5,018 nt of DNA from Methanoregula sp. (GTDB lineage: Archaea; Halobacteriota; Methanomicrobia; Methanomicrobiales; Methanospirillaceae), in contig JAURZP010000078.1 in the NCBI GenBank assembly GCA_030653335.1, positions 1 to 5,018 on the forward strand. Reading direction: 5' to 3'. The position numbers were made by a program, and so were the translations under genes. The notes beneath the pieces are model-generated. The model worked only from the letters and a program-made list of their open reading frames with translations. It was not told the DNA's origin and did no database searches. Positions 1 through 5,018 of this stretch are shown here, in pieces (the stretch's first letter is position 1; each line of letters begins with the position of its first letter).

Positions 1-215
1 TTCAACAGCACAAATCCCTGGAAAAACGCTCATATTTCCCGGACAAATTCGTGAAAAATTTTTTTGTTTTACGGCATGGACACACCGCCCGGATTTTAGA
101 CACCAATAGACGCAAATGGAAGGCCAATCCCCCTCATTATCATGAGAGTATACGGCAAAACGAACCGGGGCTTGTTTGTTGGATACGCCTCCAACGTCAC
201 GAGGTTTCTCTTTGA
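1..215 (+). other. Unassigned left flank with an unrecognised open frame
   Basis: A plus-strand frame is open from the window edge (first full codon at 3) to a TGA at 213-215, giving about 70 residues rich in Lys, Arg and His (for example FPDKFVKN and RRKWKANPPHYH). I do not recognise it. If real, it would be the C-terminal end of a gene convergent with the minus-strand operon. Against this, a minus-strand frame is also open through the whole of 1-280, in frame with the ancestral readthrough past the radical SAM stop, so openness alone means little here. No oligo-T terminator follows the plus-strand stop. A small perfect hairpin (GTTGGA 178-183 with TCCAAC 190-195) lies inside the frame. The part from 216 to 280 shows nothing I can assign. 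Most likely intergenic or decayed sequence. Confidence 0.2.
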
Positions 216-280
216 CGTGAAAACCAGATCTTAACAGGATTATGCGGGAGACCCTGACAGCACATATGATAAGCCAGACC

Positions 281-288
281 AAAAAAAA
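281..288. repeat. Left copy of the 8-bp target site duplication (A8)
   Basis: AAAAAAAA directly abuts the left terminal repeat, which begins GGTGATT at 289. The identical A8 abuts the other end of the element at 1348-1355. Eight base pairs is the duplication length established for the IS1595 family. Read on the minus strand this copy is T8, located five bases after the transposase stop codon, so it could also end transcripts coming through the element. The sequence is low in complexity, which slightly weakens it as proof of duplication, but both copies are exactly eight bases and both repeat boundaries are sharp. Confidence 0.85.
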
Positions 289-313
289 GGTGATTACTCA
301 GTATAAGCCACGA
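289..313 (+). repeat. Left terminal inverted repeat of the IS1595-type element
   Basis: The 25 bases starting GGTGATTACTCAG match the reverse complement of 1323-1347 (starting GGTGATTCCTTAA) at 19 of 25 positions. The outer seven bases are identical, as is an inner AGCCAC block. This is the transposase 3' end of the element, and the final coding codons and the TAA stop (294-296) lie inside the repeat. Confidence 0.88.
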
Positions 314-1148
314 TAGTATAACCAACTAATAATTGGAGTAAATCAGTAAAAAGATCGCAGTCTCTGTGATTGTATCTGAATTCTAATTCTTTCAAATAGA
401 GGGGAAATTTTGTCGGTTTCACTCAATGATATTTCATCAATCGTTCTTTGGCAAAAGACCAGAATCCATCGATACCATTGATGTAAACGTTTCCATTCGC
501 GAACCTTTTGCCATGATCGATCCGTTTGTGTTTAATACCGTATGAGACAAGACCGTTATAACTTCTAAAACGGTCCGTATAGATCAGACTTCCACGTTTT
601 ACTTTCTTGATGGCTAATTCGAGTAACGTATCCCCCTTCACATCGGGAACAACTTCGACCGTTACCATCCCGCCGCGTTCCAGGATCCCGAATACCGGAA
701 CCTTCCCCGCAGCCCCGCAACCTCAATTTCCTTTTCTTCGTACACCGAAATAGGATTCGTCCATTTCGATTTCACCGGAAAAGGATTGATAATTTGTATC
801 TGAGATAACGATTACATGACGGAGAATATGATACAAACGATAAACGGTGTTGTTTGAGAGACCCAGTTGTTTAGCTGATTCTCTGACGGAAGTATCAAGC
901 TCAAACAACCTGATTGCCATCAGAAATTTCGTGAAGGGTATCTTCAATCCTGCGATGACACTACCTCGACGAACGCCCCATTCTTTGTTACAACGATAGC
1001 ATTTGTATTACGTTCTCCGTACTCGCCCAATCCGATTCTCTCCACAAATAGGACATACGGATTATCGTTTAAGTACTCCTAATTCGAGTGAAGTTTCTTC
1101 TGCTTTCTCTTCATCTCCAATGTATTGTGCCAACTCACTTAGGTTCAT
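294..1148 (-). pseudogene. IS1595-family transposase with four in-frame stop codons
   Basis: When intact this enzyme would cut and join the ends of its own element. From ATG 1146-1148, preceded by a weak AGAGG, one frame runs 284 codons to TAA 294-296 with no frameshift. In order: zinc ribbon C32xxC35 and C50xxC53; a recruitment and helix-turn-helix segment around residues 68-112 (KIPFTKFLMAIRLFEL, SVRESAKQLGLSNNTV); and the DDE-type catalytic domain with D130 in MDESYFG, D192 in YTDRFRSY, and the NGIDGFWSFAK block (N224, K234). Stops interrupt it at codon 29 (TAA 1062-1064), codon 47 (TAA 1008-1010), codon 142 (TGA 723-725) and codon 242 (TGA 423-425). Family sequences usually have Arg at the codon-142 position (CGA to TGA fits), an aromatic residue at 47 (TAC or TAT to TAA), and Gly at 242 (GGA to TGA). 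The fragments at 723-947 (TTG start) and 423-668 are pieces of this one gene, not separate genes. Confidence 0.93.
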
Positions 1149-1171
1149 CCTCTGCTCGCCACTTCTAATTA

Positions 1172-1179
1172 GTTTATAG
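1172..1179 (-). promoter_or_regulatory. Possible TATA-like element of the transposase
   Basis: On the minus strand CTATAAAC lies about 24-31 bases upstream of the transposase ATG. If it is an archaeal TATA box, transcription would start near the ATG and the message would be nearly leaderless. The MITE-like insert begins only three bases farther upstream (1182), so any upstream promoter element of the original IS would have been displaced. This rests on spacing and composition only. Confidence 0.25.
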
Positions 1180-1181
1180 TA

Positions 1182-1320
1182 GAGGCTGTTGCATGACTTT
1201 TTTCGTTTGTACTTTTGTGCCAGTTGATGTCAGAAAGATCCCTGCATTTCTGTCAGATTGCATTCTCTCCATCACTAATTATACAAATGGGTTACTTTTT
1301 TCGAGTTATGCAACAGCCTC
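1182..1320. mobile_element. 139-bp MITE-like element nested inside the IS
   Basis: GAGGCTGTTGCATGACT (1182-1198) and the reverse complement of 1304-1320 (GAGGCTGTTGCATAACT) match at 16 of 17 positions and mark both ends. The flanks AGTA (1178-1181) and AGTG (1321-1324) look like an imperfect short target duplication; AGT alone is a perfect 3-bp repeat if the left end is taken one base earlier. The core has no reading frame of note, as expected of a non-autonomous element moved by a full-length relative. Sub-terminal signals include a 10-base direct repeat ACTTTTTTCG (1196-1205 and 1294-1303) and an inverted pair TTTGTA/TACAAA (1206-1211 and 1282-1287). Similar GAGGCTGTTGCA ends occur on several IS families, so I do not name the parent. 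Confidence 0.75.
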
Positions 1321-1322
1321 AG

Positions 1323-1347
1323 TGGTGGCTCAAATTAAGGAATCACC
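1323..1347 (-). repeat. Right terminal inverted repeat of the IS1595-type element
   Basis: Read on the minus strand this begins GGTGATTCCTTAATTTGAGCC and matches the left repeat at 19 of 25 positions. It is the transposase 5' end of the element. Only two bases separate it from the end of the nested 139-bp insert, so the insert has pushed this repeat away from the transposase start. Confidence 0.88.
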
Positions 1348-1355
1348 AAAAAAAA
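1348..1355 (-). terminator. Oligo-T terminator of the operon; right copy of the A8 target duplication
   Basis: Directly after the radical SAM stop codon the minus strand reads TAA followed by T8. A T-run without a preceding hairpin is the usual form of an archaeal intrinsic terminator. The same eight bases form the right-hand target duplication of the IS. Before insertion there was presumably a single T8 here followed by GGTCTGGC, which is now found at 273-280. Because the site was duplicated, the operon kept its T-run despite the insertion. The terminator role is inferred from position; the duplication is seen directly. Confidence 0.6.
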
Positions 1356-2849
1356 TTACCAGTCTGTGAAGTACTGGCGTGCTTCCAAACGAAGTTTCTC
1401 CCACATCATATCCCCTTCATGCGTGAGTTTCTCGGCCTTCTCGATATCCGGCCAACGCTCTTTCGGGAGCTTGATGTAGAGTACAAAGCACCTCCTCATA
1501 CCTTCAATCTGATCCGGCGGGTACTTGGGCATGGTCAGCATGGTCGGGCGGGTGACCGAGCGGGCAATTAGGCCCGGTGAAATATATCCCTCCTTTTCCG
1601 CGATCTCCCGGAGTGGAGTCCCATGGAACGGGCTGAAGGAGTACCCGTTGATACTGTCCGCGTTGATATGGCGGTTCAGTTCGATGGTATCAAACGTCAA
1701 CTCCCTTGTCTCGTACGGGAACCCCATAATGTTATTAACGCTGAACGGGATTCCTTCATCGTTCAGGATTTTCAGGTTCTCGATGATCAGGCTGTTTGGC
1801 ATGTTCCGCTTGAGAACTTTACGCCGGAACTCATCGTTGCCATGCTCGATACCGATGGCCATGCGGAAAAGCCCCACTTCCTTGAGGCGCCGGATCCGGT
1901 CCCGGGTAATCTGTTCCGGGCGGGCCTGGCACCAGAAGGGTATCTTGAACTCTGAGTACATTTTTATAAATTCATCAAACTCCCGGTCGTTATAGGCAAG
2001 GAGTGTATCTGCCCAGAGGTAAAAGGCCTCGACCTGGTAATTGTCTCTGAAATGGATGATCTCCTCGCGTATTTTTTCAAAGGATTTCTTTCTGAAAAAG
2101 TTTTTACTTGTATCGTGTTTGTATTGTTTCTGCTGGGAGGGAGAGTTACAGTACGTGCAGGTGTAGGGGCAGCCCCGGTGGGTTTCAAGGGGGAACATTC
2201 TCCAGACATTCCCCTGCATCGGGCGATATAACCGTCCCTGGTTGAATATCGAAAGATCCAGCGGGGGGTTTTTATTGATATCAACCGGGGGTCCCATTGG
2301 ATTTTTCAGGATTGTGTTTCCTTTCTTTACCCATAGGCCGGGAATAGTATCATAGGACTCGTGTTTTTCAATACAGTTGCAGAGATCCCGGATAACATGC
2401 TCCCCCTCCCCGATACAGACCATATCCACTTCCGGGTTTGCAAGCACAATCTCCGGTGCAAATGTTGGAAAAACGCCCCCGGCGAGGGTCGGGATTTTCA
2501 GATGCCCGATCTTCTGCAGCAGGCTCAGGCCGATGGGGTACATGTCTTCTGTCAGGGATATCGCAAGGAGATCAGGCTTGGATTCATTAACCATTTTCTC
2601 AAGCGCTTCGTAGACATCCTCCTCTTTGAACGAAATCTTAAGGAGCGTGTCGTCAAATGGTCTGACATTTAGGTTAATCTCCTTTAACTTGTCGCTGTCA
2701 AAATGACTATCTTCCGGATTCGGATAATCTGTTGAATCAAACAACTCAACCGTATGTCCGTCCTTGCGCAAAATCGCCGTAAAAAGGGCAATAGCCGGGG
2801 GAAGCATGTTCATCCCGCGTATATTCGGGTAAATTAGCAGTACTTTCAT
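1356..2849 (-). CDS. B12-binding-domain radical SAM enzyme
   Basis: A 497-residue protein of the cobalamin-dependent radical SAM class (BchE/P-methylase-like architecture). The N-terminal part (about 1-165) has the Rossmann-like B12-binding pattern: MKVLLIYPN, PPAIALFTAILRKDGHTVELFD, LLAISLTEDM, then AGGVFPTFAPE (123-133) and VDMVCIGEGE (141-150). No DxHxxG cobalamin-ligand motif is present, as is common in this class. The radical SAM domain starts near 220 with the cluster-binding C227x3C231xxC234 in RGCPYTCTYC; later blocks include WCQARPEQ (306-313) and IGIEHGNDE (332-340). Known relatives methylate unactivated carbon or phosphorus, or rearrange carbon skeletons; which applies here is unknown. 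The ATG overlaps the methyltransferase stop as ATGA, with no clear ribosome site of its own, so translation is probably coupled. It is the last gene of the operon, with a T8 run and then the IS directly behind it. Confidence 0.93.
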   Translation of the reverse strand: MKVLLIYPNIRGMNMLPPAIALFTAILRKDGHTVELFDSTDYPNPEDSHFDSDKLKEINLNVRPFDDTLLKISFKEEDVYEALEKMVNESKPDLLAISLTEDMYPIGLSLLQKIGHLKIPTLAGGVFPTFAPEIVLANPEVDMVCIGEGEHVIRDLCNCIEKHESYDTIPGLWVKKGNTILKNPMGPPVDINKNPPLDLSIFNQGRLYRPMQGNVWRMFPLETHRGCPYTCTYCNSPSQQKQYKHDTSKNFFRKKSFEKIREEIIHFRDNYQVEAFYLWADTLLAYNDREFDEFIKMYSEFKIPFWCQARPEQITRDRIRRLKEVGLFRMAIGIEHGNDEFRRKVLKRNMPNSLIIENLKILNDEGIPFSVNNIMGFPYETRELTFDTIELNRHINADSINGYSFSPFHGTPLREIAEKEGYISPGLIARSVTRPTMLTMPKYPPDQIEGMRRCFVLYIKLPKERWPDIEKAEKLTHEGDMMWEKLRLEARQYFTDW

Positions 2850-3802
2850 CTAAAGGCCTTCTGGTGTGATGCTATGCAGCACAGGGTATCTCCACTGAAT
2901 GTCTCTTCCAGGATCTTATGAAAACTATTGTCGGCATCCGAAAAAAGAATATTCATTTTTTTCTCGAAATCCGAATTTCCTTTGAACAGATGGGACCGGC
3001 AGGTTGCTTCGACAAATGTCTTCTGGGGCGAACCGCAGAAATACCAGTTTAAGAAGTTGACCAGGGTGTACTGGTGACGGCAGAAAATCTTCGGGGTAAG
3101 TCCCTCATTCTCCAGCAGCCTCGTCAGGGTTTCTCTTGTGAAATAAAAGTAATGGGCCTTGTGCCAGAAGAACATGTTGAATTTTGCCTGGTTGGGTGAT
3201 GGCAGATAATGGTTAAGCGCATCGTCACGATTGGGAACCTCAAGGTAGATCGTGCCATCCGGTTTTAATAACCGCTTCATCGTGGCAATGGTCCGGGCAG
3301 GATTGGGAAGGTGATCCAGCGTCATGATGCACAGGATGATATCAAAACTACCGTCAGGAATATCCATCGTGTTGACATCCTGGGCATATGCGGTGATCCC
3401 GAGATCGTTCCTGATGAAACTGACGAAATCCTTGTTGAGTTCAGCACCGACAGCTTCCCTGACATGCGGTTTGATCTTCGAGAGCAGGGCCCCGCTGCCG
3501 CAGCCGATCTCCAGGATCCGCTTTTCCGGGCCCAGGAGCGGGCGGACCCTTTCAAATACCGGTCCTGCGGAAGAAAGACTGTCCTGGAAATGTTCTCGGG
3601 GCATCTGGGTTTCGCCGAAACGGAGCGAGTTTGTCTGCTGGTACACTTCATTGTAGTATTTTTCGAGTTCCTGTTCCGTTTGCCGGATGTCCTGGAGAGT
3701 CAGACCACACTGCCGGCATAGGAGAATTATTCCCGGCCCTTCCCGTATTTCCGATGCTATAACATCAAATTCTGTACTTTTACATATTTCGCAGACAACC
3801 AT
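2846..3802 (-). CDS. Class I SAM methyltransferase with N-terminal zinc ribbon
   Basis: A 318-residue protein. Cysteines C4xxC7 and C29xxC32 form a probable zinc ribbon, followed by a linker (LEKYYNEVY) and a Rossmann methyltransferase core. Motif I is ILEIGCGSGALL (96-107), the acidic residue ending strand 2 is E121 in GAELN, D142 lies in the AQDVNTMDIP segment, and motif IV-like CIMTLDHLPNP spans 158-168, followed by LKPDGTIYLEVPN (179-191). The layout resembles the zinc-ribbon methyltransferases found in O-antigen and deoxysugar clusters. NDP-sugar C-methyltransferases (about 410 residues) carry an additional C-terminal domain that seems to be missing or reduced here. The substrate is therefore unknown; a C-, N- or O-methyl transfer on the product of the neighbouring enzymes is inferred. 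GAGGT (3807-3811) precedes the ATG by four bases, ten bases separate it from the aminotransferase, and its stop overlaps the radical SAM start. Confidence 0.92.
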   Translation of the reverse strand: MVVCEICKSTEFDVIASEIREGPGIILLCRQCGLTLQDIRQTEQELEKYYNEVYQQTNSLRFGETQMPREHFQDSLSSAGPVFERVRPLLGPEKRILEIGCGSGALLSKIKPHVREAVGAELNKDFVSFIRNDLGITAYAQDVNTMDIPDGSFDIILCIMTLDHLPNPARTIATMKRLLKPDGTIYLEVPNRDDALNHYLPSPNQAKFNMFFWHKAHYFYFTRETLTRLLENEGLTPKIFCRHQYTLVNFLNWYFCGSPQKTFVEATCRSHLFKGNSDFEKKMNILFSDADNSFHKILEETFSGDTLCCIASHQKAFR

Positions 3803-3812
3803 GGAGACCTCA

Positions 3813-4886
3813 TTATTTCTTCTTGTTCAGGGCATCCTGAATAACACCCAGAACTTTTCTCTCGTAAGGGATGGGGGCCGTCCCCAGCCGCACCCACTCG
3901 TGCAGGTGAGGTTCCTCGAACGGCCTGCGGATGAGAATATTCTCATCATCAAGGATATTTTTTACCTCGATGACCGGTATGTATTTCCCGAGACGGGCCG
4001 CAACAAAGTTGCAGACACTGGGGCTTGTTTCAATGCACAGATCTGCGAACCCTTTTTTCAGGAATGCGAGATCTTCTTTTGTGCCTTTGACGAAAGAATA
4101 GATCTCTTCGGGGTTGTTGAGGACCTCGGTTATGGCCATGATGGTAAAACCGGTCAGTTCATGCATCGGCTTGACCTTGTTGAGATTGGCAATATTTTCG
4201 TTCTGGGACAGGAGATATCCGCCCCGCATTCCTGCAAGGCCGAAGGCTTTTGAGAAGGATCGAACAACGATCAGGTTCTGGTACTGGTCGAGCAGATCGG
4301 CTGCGGTGACCTCATGGAAGAAGAAATAAGCCTCGTCGATGATAGCAAGAACATTTTCATCCTCGCATTTCCGGATGAATCCCTTCAGGTATTTTTTTGG
4401 CGGGGCCTCGCCAACAAACCCGTTGGGGTTTTCGAGGACTGCCATTTTGTAGGACTTATCGATTTTGGCAATATATCCTTCATAGTCAAAATGCAGCTGC
4501 TCGTCAAAGAACTGGTAGGTTACCTGTGCCCCGAATATCTTTGCATAGACCGAGAACATGGCATACCCAGGCCGGTGAAGGAGGACTTTGTCGCCGGGAC
4601 TGACGTAGGTTTCGAATATTGATTTTATGCTGAGGTCAGAGCCGGTATGAAAGATGAACCGGTCCCTTGGCTGGTGTAAAAAGGCCGCCATTTTTTCATA
4701 CAATGGCTCCGGCTCAGGATAGGTTGTCAGCAAATCGCTGTCAATCCTCTGCCGGATCCTTTCAACAAGGTTTGACGAGAACGGGTGGGTCCTTTCGTTA
4801 CGATCCATTCTCACCTTCTGGAACCGTGAAGGCCCGTCCTCTTTTGTTCTCTTCACGTCACGCAATACTGGTTTTGGCTCGATCAT
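3813..4886 (-). CDS. PLP-dependent aminotransferase, histidinol-phosphate aminotransferase-like
   Basis: A 357-residue fold-type I (class I/II) aminotransferase, the usual length for the HisC-like group. Visible signatures: a DRNERTHPF N-terminal motif (28-36); YPEPEPLYEKMAAFL (56-70); the phosphate-loop region TGSDLSIKSIFE (81-92); ENPNGFVGE with the cofactor-contacting N153 region (152-160); IIDEAYFFF with D184 and Y187; the Schiff-base lysine K213 in RSFSKAFGLAGMRGGY, with R221 as phosphate ligand; and R333 in WVRLGT as the likely carboxylate-binding arginine. All residues needed for a working enzyme appear present. The neighbourhood (isomerase-like, methyltransferase and B12 radical SAM genes) argues against histidine synthesis and for a dedicated role in making an amino-bearing metabolite or glycan unit. 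The start is supported by GGAGG (4893-4897) six bases upstream and by the one-base overlap with the previous stop (TAATG). Confidence 0.93.
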   Translation of the reverse strand: MIEPKPVLRDVKRTKEDGPSRFQKVRMDRNERTHPFSSNLVERIRQRIDSDLLTTYPEPEPLYEKMAAFLHQPRDRFIFHTGSDLSIKSIFETYVSPGDKVLLHRPGYAMFSVYAKIFGAQVTYQFFDEQLHFDYEGYIAKIDKSYKMAVLENPNGFVGEAPPKKYLKGFIRKCEDENVLAIIDEAYFFFHEVTAADLLDQYQNLIVVRSFSKAFGLAGMRGGYLLSQNENIANLNKVKPMHELTGFTIMAITEVLNNPEEIYSFVKGTKEDLAFLKKGFADLCIETSPSVCNFVAARLGKYIPVIEVKNILDDENILIRRPFEEPHLHEWVRLGTAPIPYERKVLGVIQDALNKKK

Positions 4887-5018
4887 TATTTTCCTCCGAA
4901 ATATGCAGTCTTCACGTAATGGATGGAATTTTCAAGGCTTTTTTCCACATCATCCTCAACTCTCCGCATCTCTATCGATACAAACCGGGAATACCCGCTG
5001 TTCCTGATAATCCTGCTG
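4886..5018 (-). CDS. C-terminal fragment, sugar-phosphate isomerase/epimerase-like TIM-barrel protein (partial)
   Basis: The last 43 codons of a gene that starts beyond the right edge of the window; the stop is TAA at 4886-4888. The tail contains GYSRFVSIEMRRVEDDVEKS followed by a final helix (LENSIHYVKTAYF). A strand ending in SIE, with Glu at the metal-ligand position, then a closing helix ending near YVK, is typical of the C-terminus of xylose-isomerase-like (AP endonuclease family 2) TIM barrels, which include sugar epimerases and isomerases. With so few residues the assignment is tentative and the substrate cannot be guessed. It overlaps the aminotransferase start by one base (TAATG), so it belongs to the same operon. 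Confidence 0.6.
   Translation of the reverse strand, partial: SRIIRNSGYSRFVSIEMRRVEDDVEKSLENSIHYVKTAYFGGK
4893..4897 (-). promoter_or_regulatory. Ribosome binding site of the aminotransferase
   Basis: GGAGG on the minus strand, six bases before ATG 4884-4886 and lying inside the last codons of the isomerase-like gene. It is the clearest Shine-Dalgarno sequence in the window and fixes the aminotransferase start. Confidence 0.8.

Larger units (their letters stand above)
289..1347 (-). mobile_element. IS1595-family (ISXO2-like) insertion sequence, inactive
   Basis: The element is 1059 bp including a nested 139-bp insert, so about 0.92 kb without it, a normal size for the family. Its boundaries are set by inverted repeats at 289-313 and 1323-1347 and by A8 direct repeats outside them. 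It carries one minus-strand transposase reading frame occupying nearly the whole element. The family call rests on the transposase: a CxxC...CxxC zinc ribbon, then a helix-turn-helix-like block, then the MDESYFG, GKVPVFGIL, YTDRFRSY and NGIDGFWSFAKERL blocks typical of ISXO2-type enzymes. The element is inserted immediately downstream of the radical SAM gene in the same orientation. It is inactive by itself because of four nonsense codons, although its ends could still be moved by a related transposase supplied elsewhere. Confidence 0.9.

Noticed and set aside
56..72. T-rich tract at the left edge as a plus-strand terminator
   Set aside because: The short frame ending at TGA 52-54 just before it has no identifiable content, and the tract could equally be part of another open frame. 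There is not enough sequence to decide.
178..218. Hairpin GTTGGA/TCCAAC and nearby ACGTCA/TGACGT inverted pair as a possible terminator or RNA
   Set aside because: Stems of only six base pairs, no T-run after them on either strand and no associated gene; expected by chance.
423..947. Two separate small transposase-like genes (423-668 and 723-947)
   Set aside because: They are in the same frame and are joined by a translatable 17-codon stretch containing GKVPVFGIL after a single TGA. They are pieces of one broken gene that also extends to 1148 and 294.
1182..1320. Inverted repeats at 1182 and 1320 as the ends of the transposase-bearing IS
   Set aside because: Both copies lie on the same side of the transposase and no third copy occurs to the left of 294. 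The IS ends are instead the GGTGATT repeats at 289 and 1347 with the A8 duplications.
1215..1995. Plus-strand open frames at 1215-1571, 1525-1995 and 1623-1955
   Set aside because: They lie opposite the radical SAM gene, whose motifs and codon pattern are clearly genuine on the minus strand, and their translations show no family features. The first also begins inside the nested repeat element.
1964..2284. Minus-strand open frame of 106 codons in another frame inside the radical SAM gene
   Set aside because: Out-of-frame shadow: Arg-, Thr- and Pro-rich translation without motifs, fully contained in a well-supported gene.
3311..4622. Several plus- and minus-strand frames overlapping the methyltransferase and aminotransferase
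   Set aside because: Fully covered by two genes with complete catalytic motifs, and without recognisable content, ribosome sites or operon logic of their own.
1..5018. CRISPR array, tRNA or rRNA
   Set aside because: No regularly spaced direct repeats, and no cloverleaf-like or rRNA-like sequence seen on either strand.

Overview
The window carries a tightly packed minus-strand gene cluster (about 1356 to 5018, read right to left) and, at its 3' end, a degenerate insertion sequence (289-1347) that itself contains a smaller terminal-repeat element. The organism is probably an archaeon, most likely a methanogen of the Methanomicrobia type. The grounds are the oligo-T run without a hairpin right after the last gene of the cluster, the GGAGG-type ribosome site, and the general look of the proteins. 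This is an inference and no single marker proves it.

Cluster, in transcription order: the C-terminal 43 residues of a probable sugar-phosphate isomerase/epimerase-like TIM-barrel protein (4886-5018, running off the window); a fold-type I PLP aminotransferase of the histidinol-phosphate aminotransferase type (3813-4886); a class I SAM methyltransferase with an N-terminal four-cysteine zinc ribbon (2846-3802); and a B12-binding-domain radical SAM enzyme (1356-2849). Junctions are a 1-nt TAATG overlap, a 10-nt gap and a 4-nt ATGA overlap, so this is almost certainly one operon. The set fits a small-molecule or surface-glycan building-block pathway with one transamination and one or two methylations. 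The product cannot be named from this window.

Insertion sequence: an IS1595-family (ISXO2-like) element with 25-bp imperfect terminal inverted repeats (19/25 matches) and a perfect 8-bp target duplication, AAAAAAAA, on each side. The target was the T8 tract directly after the radical SAM stop codon, so the operon's likely terminator was hit and duplicated. The transposase frame can be followed without any frameshift from an ATG at 1148 to a TAA at 294, but four in-frame stops (two TAA, two TGA) interrupt it, so it is dead. A 139-bp MITE-like element (1182-1320, 17-bp inverted ends with 16 matches) sits between the right terminal repeat and the transposase start.

Left edge (1-280): no convincing gene. 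Open frames exist on both strands and run off the window, but neither is recognisable.
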